From Deinococcus sp. Arct2-2 (GTDB taxonomy: Bacteria > Deinococcota > Deinococci > Deinococcales > Deinococcaceae): a stretch of 64,000 nucleotides of DNA. The position numbers were made by a program, and so were the translations under genes. Positions 53,747-62,879 of the stretch are shown piece by piece. Under the pieces are notes generated by a model. It did no database searches. It worked only from the letters and a program-made list of their open reading frames with translations, and was not told where the DNA came from. The stretch covers positions 11,726 to 75,725 of the forward strand of contig NZ_SSNW01000014.1 in assembly GCF_004801315.1 (NCBI RefSeq), in the 5' to 3' direction. Each line of letters starts with the position of its first letter. The stretch's first letter is position 1.

Positions 53747-53758
53747 TGTAGCGCTATA
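53747..53758. promoter_or_regulatory. Operator TGTAGCGCTATA
   Basis: One base different from the 53611 site, 66 bases upstream of the regulator start at 53825. Suggests the regulator also represses itself. Confidence 0.78.
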
Positions 53759-53824
53759 AACTATGAAAAAACAAGTGAATGCACCTTCATACTACACTCC
53801 GAGTTTAGAGGATCTCAAGTCGAT

Positions 53825-54853
53825 ATGCTGCCTAAGACTACCCCTGCCGCTCTCACCTTAGATGACGTCGCTCAGCGAGCGGGCGTCTCTCCGATGACCG
53901 TCTCCAACGTAATCAACGGCAAACAGGGCGTGCGTGACGCGACCCGCCAGCGAGTCCTCGATGCCATCGCCGAAACCGGCTACCGGGTTAACCCGATGGC
54001 CCGGACGTTGGCTGGAGGCCGAAACCGCATTATCGGCGTCTTGACCCCTCAGATGAACCAGCCTTACGCTTCGGAAGTGGTGCAGGGAGCAGTGGGCGCG
54101 GCGCAGCGCCTTGACTACGCCCTGATCGTGATGATGTCGGGCAGCGCGGATTTTTCCGTCATGACTCAGCTTTCTGCTGGGGTACTGCTGATTCAGCCAC
54201 CTAGTGAGGGTCACCCGCTGAGAACACATCTGCCTCCCCATGTTGTCAGCGTGGATGGGCCATCTGAGTATCCCTGTATGGTCGACAATTACGGAGGTGC
54301 CTGCCTCGCCATCCAGCATCTTTTGGGCTTGGGTCACACCCGAATCGGCTTTATCAGCGGTTTGCAGGCCGAACCCAGCGTGATCGCGGAGGCGGGGGCG
54401 GCTCAAAGTGGACAGCGCAACGATGCCCACGAGCGGTTTCGAGGCTACCGCGAGAGCTTGGCTTCGGCTGGGCTTCAGCTTTTGCCCGAGTATGTGCAGC
54501 ACGGTGATTTCACCAAAGAGAGTGGGGCAGCGACTGCTCAGAGGTTGTTGCAGTTGCCTCACCCACCCACAGCCCTGTTCGTATCTGGTGACGCGATGGC
54601 TCTGGGGGCGATTCATATGGCCCAAGACCTCGGCCTGCACGTGCCAAAAGACCTGTCAGTGGTGGGCTTTGATGATCTGCCTCTGGCGGCGGCAGCCCGG
54701 CCTGCCCTGACCACCGTGCGCCAGCCTCTGCAGCAGATGGGTGCAGTGGGCATTGAGCTTCTGGTGGCCTTGGCCGAACACCGGCCCGTAGCTTTGCCCG
54801 CGCCCTTTCCCACTACCTTGATCCACCGGGAATCTACAGCCTCACCCGTTTAG
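53825..54853 (+). CDS. LacI-family regulator of the beta-helix gene
   Basis: 342 residues from ATG 53825. HTH: LTLDDVAQRAGVSPMTVSNVINGKQGVRDATRQRVLDAIAETGYRVNPMARTLAGGR in spans, including the hinge helix. Effector domain: RIIGVLTPQMNQPYASEVVQGAVGAAQRLDYALIVMMSGS, GVLLIQPPSEGHPLR, ACLAIQHLLGLGHTRIGFISGL, TALFVSGDAMALGAIHMAQDLGLHVPKDLSVVGFDDLPLA. Divergent from the beta-helix lipoprotein. Likely inducer is a sugar or oligosaccharide released by the secreted enzymes. Confidence 0.93.
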   Translation: MLPKTTPAALTLDDVAQRAGVSPMTVSNVINGKQGVRDATRQRVLDAIAETGYRVNPMARTLAGGRNRIIGVLTPQMNQPYASEVVQGAVGAAQRLDYALIVMMSGSADFSVMTQLSAGVLLIQPPSEGHPLRTHLPPHVVSVDGPSEYPCMVDNYGGACLAIQHLLGLGHTRIGFISGLQAEPSVIAEAGAAQSGQRNDAHERFRGYRESLASAGLQLLPEYVQHGDFTKESGAATAQRLLQLPHPPTALFVSGDAMALGAIHMAQDLGLHVPKDLSVVGFDDLPLAAAARPALTTVRQPLQQMGAVGIELLVALAEHRPVALPAPFPTTLIHRESTASPV

Positions 54854-54952
54854 TGCTGCCCTAAGCGGGAGTGCAAGCGGCAAAGAGGCATCACCGCCGA
54901 GTGTCTTGTGGCTTGGTTGTCTGCACGTGCCAGAGCCGTGAAGTTGGTCAGA

Positions 54953-55606
54953 TCAATCTGCGCTTGCTGGAGTCAGGGGGGCAAGGCCCAGCGCCAACAG
55001 ATAACTGTGTGGCCCACGCTCAGCGGCGTACTTATGCAGCAGCGCCTGGAGTTCGGTCTTCAGGCGGCGGGCTTGTTCGGTGCTGAGGTGCAGCTCTTCC
55101 CATTCCAGCAGGGTGGCTGGCGTATAAGGTGTCGGTGCAGCCCTCAAAGGCTGTTCTGGCCCCAGATTCAAATCCAGATTGCCCGCTTGGTCTAGGCGGA
55201 CATGCACGCCCCAGACCTCTGGATCATGGCCCTGAGTGCGGGCGGTGTTGGCCAAGGTGCGGACCAACTGCTCGTACAGGGGCAGTGTCAAGGACAACCA
55301 AAGCGCCTCGACGTCCTCACGTCCGGTGGCTGAGAAAGGAACAAAAAAGGCGTCGGCTACAGCTTGATACACTTTGATGGAACGTCCGGCGCGTCTTTCT
55401 TCGTGAACCACCTGCACGAGGCCGCAGGCCAAGAGGATTTGCAGGCGGTAATGCACGGCCCGCACGCCCGCACCAACCTGCCGCGCCACTTCACTGACCG
55501 AGAGAGCTTGCCCCAACAGCGGTTCCAAACAGGTGAGGGTAGGGGGATCAAGCAACTGCCGGACGACTTGCGGGTCGTCAATACGCTGGGGAGCGGTGAG
55601 GGGCAC
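54953..55606 (-). CDS. ArsR-like winged-helix regulator, leaderless start
   Basis: 217 residues from GTG 55604-55606; TACAGT (minus strand, 55612-55617) ends five bases before it, so the message is probably leaderless. Winged helix: VVRQLLDPPTLTCLEPLLGQALSVSEVARQVGAGVRAVHYRLQILLACGLVQVVHEERRAGRSIKVYQAVADAFFVPF in spans (residues about 11-90). The second half (LHLSTEQARRLKTELQALL) is shared with the regulator at 50173. Divergent from the membrane alpha/beta hydrolase and probably its repressor. Confidence 0.82.
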   Translation of the reverse strand: MPLTAPQRIDDPQVVRQLLDPPTLTCLEPLLGQALSVSEVARQVGAGVRAVHYRLQILLACGLVQVVHEERRAGRSIKVYQAVADAFFVPFSATGREDVEALWLSLTLPLYEQLVRTLANTARTQGHDPEVWGVHVRLDQAGNLDLNLGPEQPLRAAPTPYTPATLLEWEELHLSTEQARRLKTELQALLHKYAAERGPHSYLLALGLAPLTPASAD

Positions 55607-55690
55607 ACAGTACTGTAGCGGGCCAGGGTCAGCAGGCTACTTCGCAGCGTGGGGTGCGGCTGAAGTAGCCTGTGCAGCACACTGCCGCCT
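55607..55690. promoter_or_regulatory. Divergent control region with palindrome and inverted repeat
   Basis: ACAGTACTGT (55607-55616) is a perfect 10-bp palindrome overlapping the leaderless promoter of the regulator. CAGGCTACTTC (55633-55643) and GAAGTAGCCTG (55662-55672) form an 11-bp inverted repeat 18 bases apart. Either can be the regulator operator. Confidence 0.65.
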
Positions 55691-57010
55691 ATGCCACCTG
55701 CGCCCCTCTCCTATCCATCTGACTACCCGAGCAGCCCTCAAATCCCTGCCGCACAAACCAAGCAGGCACGCCAGCGATGGAGCATGGTTTGGCTGGCCTT
55801 GGCCCCTGTATGTGGCCTCATCTTCGGTCTGCTCAGCTTCTTTGCTGGAGCGGCGCTGATCTCAGCTCCTCCGGGTCTGATCTGCTTGGGCGCAGCCGGG
55901 GTCTGGACAGGAACGGCAGCCTTGACTTGGTGCGGGCTGAAGCGGCGTCATGACCTGTCCCGTCCTCTCTTTTGGAGCCTGCTGTATGCCACAACCGTTT
56001 TGCTCTTGGCTGGTGTAGCTGCGGGACTTCAGGTCTTTCGCCCGCTCCTCTCGTTGTCACCTCAACCTGCGCCTGCTCAGGTGCGGTACTGGCTGCTGCC
56101 TGACGGCTCACAGTTGGCCTACTTCGTTTCTGCGGCTGTACCGTCGGCAGCGCGGCGATCTGCCAGTCCAGTGATTTTTTTGCATGGTGGGCCGGGAACG
56201 CCCGGCGAAGGCACCCCAAAAGGCACCTCAGCACTGAATGCCAGCGGATTCGACGTCTACGCCTACGACCAGATCGGGGCAGGCCGTTCAAGCCGCCTGA
56301 CAGACATCACGCAGTACACCGTCGCGCGGCAGGTCAGCGACTTGGAAGCAGTGCGCCGCAAGTTGGGCGCTCCACAGCTGATTTTGGTGGGACGTTCATG
56401 GGGAGCAACGCTGGCCGCCGCTTATCTGGCCGCCTATCCTCACCGGGTGGCGCGAGTCATCTTTGTTTCACCGGCCCCCCTCTGGCAAGGGGCTTATCCA
56501 AACGGTTCAGAGGGCACGTTGGCCGACCGCCTTACTCCGTCACAGCGGCAGCGTCTTCGGGGCCTTCTGTTTACGCCCAGAATGCTGGTTCAGAGCGTGC
56601 TGATGCAGATCAATCCAGCGGCGGCGCACGCTTTGGTGGGAGACGCGGAAGCAGATACCTATTTCCGTCAGGCAGCAGTGGCCGCCCTCCCTGCCGCACG
56701 TTGCTCGGGCAGTCCCTTGGGGCAGGCCCATGCGAATCTGCCGGGCTACTACACCAACCAGCGCACCTCTAGCGATGCCGAACGGATTCCAGATCCACGT
56801 CCAGTCCTGCGGCACATTCCAGTGCCCGCCCTGATCTTGCGTGGAGAGTGTGACTTTATTCGGGCGGTGGTGGCTCGGGAGTACAGCTTGGTGCTTCCCG
56901 CTGCACACTTGGTCGCGGTCTCGGGGGCGGGGCATGACGTCGCGGGCGAACAACCAGATCTCTACACGCAGTTGCTCCTCCAGTTTTTAGAGGCCGGATC
57001 AGCGGACTGA
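55691..57010 (+). CDS. Membrane-anchored alpha/beta hydrolase, proline-iminopeptidase-like
   Basis: 439 residues from ATG 55691. Residues about 30-120 hold three hydrophobic segments (WLALAPVCGLIFGLLSFFAGAALI, LICLGAAGVWTGTAALTWCGL, LLYATTVLLLAGVAAGLQVF), then the catalytic domain: oxyanion motif FLHGGPGTPGEG, YDQIGAGRS, nucleophile elbow LVGRSWGATLAAAYLA, acid region RGECDFIRAVVA and catalytic His in SGAGHDVAGE. HGGPG and GRSWG are shared with prolyl aminopeptidases (S33) and related esterases. The substrate is unknown; the active domain presumably faces outside if the helices act as an anchor. Confidence 0.85.
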   Translation: MPPAPLSYPSDYPSSPQIPAAQTKQARQRWSMVWLALAPVCGLIFGLLSFFAGAALISAPPGLICLGAAGVWTGTAALTWCGLKRRHDLSRPLFWSLLYATTVLLLAGVAAGLQVFRPLLSLSPQPAPAQVRYWLLPDGSQLAYFVSAAVPSAARRSASPVIFLHGGPGTPGEGTPKGTSALNASGFDVYAYDQIGAGRSSRLTDITQYTVARQVSDLEAVRRKLGAPQLILVGRSWGATLAAAYLAAYPHRVARVIFVSPAPLWQGAYPNGSEGTLADRLTPSQRQRLRGLLFTPRMLVQSVLMQINPAAAHALVGDAEADTYFRQAAVAALPAARCSGSPLGQAHANLPGYYTNQRTSSDAERIPDPRPVLRHIPVPALILRGECDFIRAVVAREYSLVLPAAHLVAVSGAGHDVAGEQPDLYTQLLLQFLEAGSAD

Positions 57011-57427
57011 ATCCCTCGCCCTCCGTCATTTTTGGTGAATCGCGGGAGGGGCCACCTGCCAATGCCATGTTCATCCGGGGCCACAACACCGTCAACCCGC
57101 ACGGACGTCGTCAGCAGAGAGGACAGGGGTCTAGGGTGTGGTCGGCGGCTACGATGCAGAACTGGGACGAACTCTGCTCGTGGGCAAAGCTCCCTCCGAG
57201 CAGATCAGGTATTTTTAGGCAGCTGCGGGCTTCACGGCGCTGACTGAAACCCGGTCGCCACTGCTCAGAGGCCGAGCAGCAGGGAGGCGACCTGCTCAAG
57301 GAGCGCGGCGTTTTGGCCCTCGCCCGCCACCACACGGGCAGGCCTTCAGCATAGACATGATTGCCCGTTCCCTTTTGGTCAGAAGTGCCCCCACCCTCGG
57401 ATTGACCGCTTGTGGTCAGATGGATTG

Positions 57428-57519
57428 TGTTGCCTTAATTGGCATGAGGGCAGGAGTGGGCGGAAGGACTTAGGGTCGGTCACGGCGGATCAGCCTCTCC
57501 TGACCCAGTTAAGGCAACA
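57428..57519. mobile_element. Possible solo IS ends or MITE, 92 bp
   Basis: TGTTGCCTTAATTGG at 57428-57442 and the reverse complement of TGTTGCCTTAACTGG at 57505-57519 agree at 14 of 15 bases. The interior has no gene. The repeat resembles inverted terminal repeats of IS elements with the transposase deleted, but no identity can be assigned. Confidence 0.5.
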
Positions 57520-57539
57520 TCACCGTAAAGCATTCATAC

Positions 57540-57585
57540 CCTGAGCGGCCCAGCCTCCAGAGCAACTGAGGCTGGGCCGCTCAGG
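57540..57585. terminator. 18-bp perfect hairpin after the CxxCH lipoprotein gene
   Basis: CCTGAGCGGCCCAGCCTC (57540-57557) pairs perfectly with GAGGCTGGGCCGCTCAGG (57568-57585), 10-base loop. It lies 21 bases beyond the end of the minus-strand gene (stop at 57607) and is a strong candidate terminator, though no T-run follows. Confidence 0.7.
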
Positions 57586-57606
57586 GCCGACTTGATTGGA
57601 GAGGAT

Positions 57607-59295
57607 CTACCAGGGCTTGAAGGTGGCCAGGCTCTTGTTCACGGTGAAGTTGTAGACCGTCCCGGAGTGGCAGGATGAGCAGCTCTGCCGGGGGCCGTCC
57701 CAGATCAGCACATTGTTGCCCAGAACGTTCATATCGATGGAGCGTTGGTAACTCGAAAAGGTTCCGGGTTTCTTGGACACACTGCCGATTCTGAAGTCGG
57801 TGTCATCCGACGCGTCGATGTAAGGCGTGATGTCATAGGTGTTGTTGCCAGCCAATCTCACCACGAGGCTCTCCACGCCGGTTCTAGGGTCGGTTTTGTA
57901 AATCTCGATGTCACCGTAGACGTCTGTAAAATTCAGCACGACACTATTCCAGGTGGAAAATGGACTGGGCGTTTGCGTGCCGTTACCAGTACCAGAGTTC
58001 CACTCGAATGAGCGGAGTTCGTTTCCGCACTGGTTTCCAGACCAGCTGTTGCTGATAATCCCGAACAAGACGTCGAGCTTGGCCTTGTACCCGATGCAGA
58101 ACTGCGGCCCGGCGGTGATCTGCCAGACGGGACTGCGCGCCGTATTGACATCCGCCTTGACGTAGCCACGAACCGTCCCTGTGACGTCGCCGTCCGCCGT
58201 CGCCAAGATGACGGTGCTCCAGAAATTCAGTCCGGGTTTGACATCGAGGTACGCCTTGGCTGTTCCGGTCACGGGATTGCTCATGGTGGGCACTGGACCA
58301 GTGAAGTTCGTGGTTTTCTGATTGATTCGGCTGAGTGACCCGTTGACGTACTGAACACCTGCTTTGTAACTGACATCTTGGGTGATCTTGTAACTGAGGT
58401 TGGCCGATACGGTGCCGTTGATGCCGACCGCGAAAGCGATGTACGGCGTCAGGACAATGGGTACTGGTCCCAGCCACGCTGTGATGGGATTGAAGCGGAT
58501 GCGGCCGAGTTCCCATTCTTTGTTGTCGGAGTAAGAGGCAAGTTCCAACTCAAGTTGGGCCTCCTCGGACAGTTTCACCGACGCTTCAAAGGACTGCAGC
58601 GTGAACCGGCTGATGTTCAGGTTGAGGGTTGTGTCTAGGCCGACTCGGGCGCACCCATTGAGGCGGCTGACGCTTCCCAGATCTTTGGTGAAGTCTTTGG
58701 AATAGATGTTGCCGTTGACCTTGGTGCAGCTTACGGCCAGCGCACTAAGCATGCTTTTGCCCTGTAGCGCGTAAGCAACCACGTCGGTTGTGGTTTCTTC
58801 GGCAATGTCACTGACGGTCAGGGCCTGCGTGAACGTGAGCTGGCCTTCCTGAACGGCGTCCGTCAGGCTCGCCGCCTGAGTCGAGAGGATCAGGTCGCTG
58901 CCAGAGGAAGAAATGCCCGTCACGCGCCGGGGGGGCACGCCGACTGGGGTGCCCGGCGTCACGCCGCCAATCACGATATTTCCCACTGCGTAGGCGCTCG
59001 TAACGAATGTGTCGGCCACCACCAAGATACCGCTGGCGTCATCGTAGGACTGCACGGCCCCGTCGAGAATTCTGGTGTCAGGGGAAAGGACGACGCCCGG
59101 ATCGGTGGGGTCGGGATCAGGGCAGGAGGGGTCGGAGGGCAGCCGCTGCTGAGCAACTCGGTAAGGTTCAGGACACTGAAAATTCTGTGGGCTGACGTCG
59201 CCTTTCTCAGCGGGCGCGCTGCCCAGCGGTGTGGTGCCGCAAGAAGCGAGGGCGAGGGACAACGCGAGGGCGACTCCGATCTTAAAGTGCTTCAT
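57607..59295 (-). CDS. Large lipoprotein with C-terminal CxxCH motif, unknown
   Basis: 562 residues from ATG 59293-59295, AAGGAG six bases upstream. Signal peptide with lipobox LALASCGT (Cys19). A DUF5666-like all-beta segment follows at about 65-150 (RILDGAVQSYDDASGILVVADTFVTSA), then a long middle region predicted mostly beta, with repeated aromatic strands (SYKAGVQYVNGSLS, FCIGYKAKLDVLFG). The last 30 residues contain SCSSCHSG, a CxxCH motif of the kind that binds heme c. No family covers the whole protein. It could be a cell-surface structural or redox protein. Confidence 0.75.
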   Translation of the reverse strand: MKHFKIGVALALSLALASCGTTPLGSAPAEKGDVSPQNFQCPEPYRVAQQRLPSDPSCPDPDPTDPGVVLSPDTRILDGAVQSYDDASGILVVADTFVTSAYAVGNIVIGGVTPGTPVGVPPRRVTGISSSGSDLILSTQAASLTDAVQEGQLTFTQALTVSDIAEETTTDVVAYALQGKSMLSALAVSCTKVNGNIYSKDFTKDLGSVSRLNGCARVGLDTTLNLNISRFTLQSFEASVKLSEEAQLELELASYSDNKEWELGRIRFNPITAWLGPVPIVLTPYIAFAVGINGTVSANLSYKITQDVSYKAGVQYVNGSLSRINQKTTNFTGPVPTMSNPVTGTAKAYLDVKPGLNFWSTVILATADGDVTGTVRGYVKADVNTARSPVWQITAGPQFCIGYKAKLDVLFGIISNSWSGNQCGNELRSFEWNSGTGNGTQTPSPFSTWNSVVLNFTDVYGDIEIYKTDPRTGVESLVVRLAGNNTYDITPYIDASDDTDFRIGSVSKKPGTFSSYQRSIDMNVLGNNVLIWDGPRQSCSSCHSGTVYNFTVNKSLATFKPW

Positions 59296-59951
59296 AATGA
59301 CTCCTTGGACAAGAAGCGAGAAGGCGGTTCAGGATCAAACACCGCGCAAGCCTCAGACATCCGGTGCTTCCATCTGTGAACTTGGATTGGGTTTGAACAG
59401 CGGCTCAATGTCATGGGTGAAGCCCGGTGCAAGACATATCTCAATTCATCCGCCCACCCCTGACGAACGTCACTTCCACCCGCGGCAAGGTGGGAAGGGC
59501 GCGGGCTGCGGTGGCTGTCGAGGGCTGGAGGGGGGCCAGCCGATGCCCATCGGGAGTCGAGGTTGTGTCGACTGGAGGAGAGCGGATGGCTTCCTGCACC
59601 CTGTGGGCGCTCAGGCGGTGCCCAGTCACAGCGCATCCCGCAGCAGGAGCGGGCGCGGCTGTGGGCTGCAAGCGCCCAATGTGGGGGCAACAGTAGACAG
59701 CGGCATTCAGCGGGTGGCGAAGATCGGCAGAGGAGACTCCTTGTGTGTAGGCAGAGGGAAGGGGGCCGGACGCCCAGCGTGTTCTCCTCAGGGGGAGTGC
59801 TGTTTGGCGTGTTCCGAGTGTGCAGCCCGGCCCTAGAACAGCTAGGGAACCAGAGGAGCTTCCCTTGGCGTTCCCTGACAGAACGGGTACCTCAAGACGT
59901 GCGATTTTGGTCGGTGCGCCGGGCAGCGCTGCTCTAGACTGGGCGGCATCC
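59296..59951. other. Intergenic, no gene supported
   Basis: 656 bases. Open frames exist on both strands because of high GC, but none has a ribosome site or a familiar domain. TAGACT at 59935-59940, 11 bases before the next start, is a plausible -10 box for the large regulator. Confidence 0.5.
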
Positions 59952-62813
59952 ATGCAGCCTCCTGTAATTCCCCGTGCAGCGCGGTTCGAGGTGACGCGCT
60001 CGGCCCTGCTGACGCAACTCGCCGAAACCTTGGACGTGCCGATCATCGTGCTGGCTGCGCCGTCTGGGTACGGCAAAACCACCCTGCTGGCCCAGTACGC
60101 CCGCAGTACGCCGCGCCGCGTGGTGTGGTGCAGGCTCGGGGAAGCGCAGGTCAGCCCCTATGAGGTGGCGCGGCTGATCGCGCAGGCCGCCTTGCCCCTG
60201 ATTGGAGACCGCCCCGAACTGCATCATCCTGATCCCCGCACCCCCAACGACGTGCTGGCGCAGCAGTTGGGCGCGGCATTCTCGCAGACCAACGAGAACC
60301 TCGACCTGATCGTCGACCACGTCGATGACGTGACAGTGGCCCGCTGGCTGATCAGTTTGGCGGGACAGCTAGACGAAGGCCACCGCCTACTGCTGAGCTG
60401 TTACAGCACGGACGGCTTGCGGCTGGCCCGGCGTGTGGCCGACGGCACGGGCCTGATCCTAGACGCCGCAGATCTGAAGTTTGCCACTGAAGAGGTGGGT
60501 GGTCTGCTCGAAGCCCGCAATGTGTCTCTCACCGCCGCTGCAGTGGCGCAGCTGGAAGGCTGGCCGGCGGGCGTGGCTCTGGCCGCCGCCGGCACCCACC
60601 GACAAGTGGGCACACGGGACTTGATTCAAGACACACTAGAGCTGTTGCCCGGCGGGATACGGACGCATTTGGCGGATCTAGCAGTACTTAGCCTCTGGAG
60701 TGAAGCGGAGGCAGGGCGTCTGGGCAGCGCTTTGCCTCCGGGGTGGTTGACGCAGGTGCAGCGGGCTGGACTGCCGATGGTGCCGCTCGGACAGCACACC
60801 TACCAGCCCCACCGCTTGCTGCTCGAACTGCTGGAGCGGGAACTCACCGCTGATCCCCGACGGGCCCGCCGCTTTGGACTGGTGGCGGCCCAGTGGGCCG
60901 AAGCCGCCGGAGAGACCCGCCGGGCTGTGAGACTCTACGCTCAGGCACACGAATTTGCTGACGCGGTGCGCTTGGCGGGCGACCTCGTCCAGGGGCACCG
61001 CAACCGCAGTGAGCACCGCCTCACCCGTCAACTGCTTGAGCAGCTCCCTGTAGACCAATTGGGTGCGGGCCTCCAGGCCCGGCTGGCGTGGGCCTGCATC
61101 GAAACGGGTGATACAGACCGGGGCGAGGAATTGCTGCTCACGCTGCACCGGGGCGGGCAGTTGGAACCCACGGGGTATGCGTCGCTGGCTATGGTCTATG
61201 GACGCCGGGGGGACGCGGCCCTGCAGCACCACTACGCTGAGGCCGGGCTGGCGGGGTTAAGGCCGGATGAGGTCGTGCCCGCCTTGTTCTGGCCTTTCGC
61301 CCAAGCCGCGCTGCGTCAGGGTCAGTCAGAAGTCGCCAAAGACGCTGCCGCTCGTTTTTTGGCCTGGGCACGGAGTCAAGGGGATCAGATCCGGGTGGCC
61401 GAAGCCCTGCAACTTCAGGCGGCAGTGTTGCGCCACACCCAGCAGCTGGAAGACGCTCAATCGGCCTTGCGGCAGGCCCGCACGGTTTACGACACGCTGG
61501 GGTGGACTGTGCGGGCCGCCGCCATTCGGCTGGATGAGGCGGAGCTGGCTGTCCGGCGCGGCGCGCCGCACGAGGCTCAGAGCGCTCTGGACGAAACCGA
61601 ACGCTGCTTTGACGACGAACATCACGTCTATCAGGTCAAACGGTTGCTGCTCAAGGCCACTCTGGCCCGCTGGGCGGGCGACTTGGCTGCGGCAGATCAC
61701 GCCCTGGGCCTCGCAGAAGACCATGCCCGTGCGGGCCAGTTGCATCCAGGCAATGCTGGCCTTCCCCTGGCCCGGATTGATCTGCTCCTGGCCGGAGGAA
61801 ACTTGGAGCACGCGAGGTTGCAGTTCGGACGCCTAGGAACAGGAAAAAGCCCGCAGGAGGTGGCCCACCAGCAGGTGTTGCAAAGCGCCCTGTTCGGTGA
61901 GCCGTTGGCTGCGGGGGTAGACGAGGTGCGGGCCTGGCCGGATGCTGAACTGAGGCTGCGCGGCTGGTGGGCGCTGCTCGGCAGCCAGCCACATCAGTGC
62001 ACCGCTCCAGCCGATCCGCTGCGTCAAGAAGCTGAGGTCAGCCCCTTGGCCCGCCTCCTGCGGCCTCTGCCCATCGGGACACCGCCTCCCCCCACTTCAC
62101 CTCCAGCGCCTCCCCTGCCCGCCCTGCAGATCACGGCGCTGGGAGACTGTGCCGCGCGGCTTCTGGGTCAACCCGTTGCGATTCCTCTGGCCAAATCCCG
62201 CGAACTGCTGGTGTGGCTGGCGCTGCACGGCTCGGGGTCACGCGATGAGCTGGTCACGGCTCTCTGGGACGGCTCCGCCGAAGAGCGGCACATTGAGTAT
62301 CTGCGCGTCGCGATTCGGCGGCTGCGGAGCGCGCTGCGTACCGGCTTGCCGCCAGCCCTTGATCCCTTGCCGTATGCTCAGGGCCGCTACCGTCTGTCGG
62401 CAGACTTGGAAGTGAGGCTCGACGCGCAGCCAGACGGTCTGATGCCTGATCCTGCGGTACTGGGAGAGGTTTTTGCTGCCCACCACCGCACCTTCTTGCC
62501 CGGTACCGAAACTGAATGGGCGCAGGAGGTGCGGCACCGCTGCCTGCGCCGCGCCGTAGAGCTGGGCCTGACTTGGGGAGCGCAGTTGCTGGGTACGGCT
62601 CCTGTTCAAGCGGCCGGGGTGTACCGCCAAGTGTTGCAGCTGGAAACTTGGTCAGACCGTGCCCACCAAGGCCTGATCCGCAGCCTGCTGAGTCTCAACT
62701 TGCGGGGCGAGGCGGATCAGGCCCTGCGCGACTACCGCGCCCTGCTGCGCCGGGAATTCGGCCTGCCCCTTGACCCCGCCTTTGAGCAGGCCTTGGCAGC
62801 TCAGGGGCTCTGA
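59952..62813 (+). CDS. MalT/AfsR-type transcriptional activator with BTAD domain
   Basis: 953 residues from ATG 59952; TAGACT 11 bases upstream suggests a very short leader. Residues 30-260 form an ATPase of the STAND class: Walker A APSGYGKTTLL (36-46), LDLIVDHVDDV (Walker B). The middle (about 320-720) is a helical repeat array of TPR type (ASLAMVYGRRGDAALQHHYAEAGL, AEALQLQAAVLRHTQQLEDAQSALRQA). The C-terminus (about 718-953) is an OmpR-like winged helix (LLVWLALHGSGSRDELVTALW, IEYLRVAIRRLRSAL) and a BTAD domain (VYRQVLQLETWSDRAHQGLIRSLLSLN). Such proteins integrate a ligand and ATP to activate target genes; targets here are unknown. Confidence 0.9.
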   Translation: MQPPVIPRAARFEVTRSALLTQLAETLDVPIIVLAAPSGYGKTTLLAQYARSTPRRVVWCRLGEAQVSPYEVARLIAQAALPLIGDRPELHHPDPRTPNDVLAQQLGAAFSQTNENLDLIVDHVDDVTVARWLISLAGQLDEGHRLLLSCYSTDGLRLARRVADGTGLILDAADLKFATEEVGGLLEARNVSLTAAAVAQLEGWPAGVALAAAGTHRQVGTRDLIQDTLELLPGGIRTHLADLAVLSLWSEAEAGRLGSALPPGWLTQVQRAGLPMVPLGQHTYQPHRLLLELLERELTADPRRARRFGLVAAQWAEAAGETRRAVRLYAQAHEFADAVRLAGDLVQGHRNRSEHRLTRQLLEQLPVDQLGAGLQARLAWACIETGDTDRGEELLLTLHRGGQLEPTGYASLAMVYGRRGDAALQHHYAEAGLAGLRPDEVVPALFWPFAQAALRQGQSEVAKDAAARFLAWARSQGDQIRVAEALQLQAAVLRHTQQLEDAQSALRQARTVYDTLGWTVRAAAIRLDEAELAVRRGAPHEAQSALDETERCFDDEHHVYQVKRLLLKATLARWAGDLAAADHALGLAEDHARAGQLHPGNAGLPLARIDLLLAGGNLEHARLQFGRLGTGKSPQEVAHQQVLQSALFGEPLAAGVDEVRAWPDAELRLRGWWALLGSQPHQCTAPADPLRQEAEVSPLARLLRPLPIGTPPPPTSPPAPPLPALQITALGDCAARLLGQPVAIPLAKSRELLVWLALHGSGSRDELVTALWDGSAEERHIEYLRVAIRRLRSALRTGLPPALDPLPYAQGRYRLSADLEVRLDAQPDGLMPDPAVLGEVFAAHHRTFLPGTETEWAQEVRHRCLRRAVELGLTWGAQLLGTAPVQAAGVYRQVLQLETWSDRAHQGLIRSLLSLNLRGEADQALRDYRALLRREFGLPLDPAFEQALAAQGL

Positions 62814-62879
62814 CCAAGCGCAGAAACGCCACCCACGCCGTTCCCTGCTGATTCCCTGACCCTACGGCAGACTGGTCTT

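Larger units (their letters stand above)
53430..53824. promoter_or_regulatory. Divergent control region with two LacI-type operators
   Basis: 395 bases, AT-rich for this genome, without a gene. Sites at 53611-53622 (TATAGCGCTATA) and 53747-53758 (TGTAGCGCTATA) are 136 bases apart. Promoters for the beta-helix lipoprotein (minus) and its regulator (plus) should overlap them. Confidence 0.75.
57011..57606. other. Non-coding stretch with a small IR element
   Basis: 596 bases with no supported gene. It contains a 92-base stretch with terminal inverted repeats (57428-57519) and a strong hairpin at 57540-57585. The part 57011-57420 shows no recognisable homology. Confidence 0.5.

Noticed and set aside
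59441..60082. 213-codon minus-strand frame between the lipoprotein and the large activator
   Set aside because: Runs into the start of the activator gene, no start signal, no domain, composition rich in Ala/Pro/Arg as in shadows.
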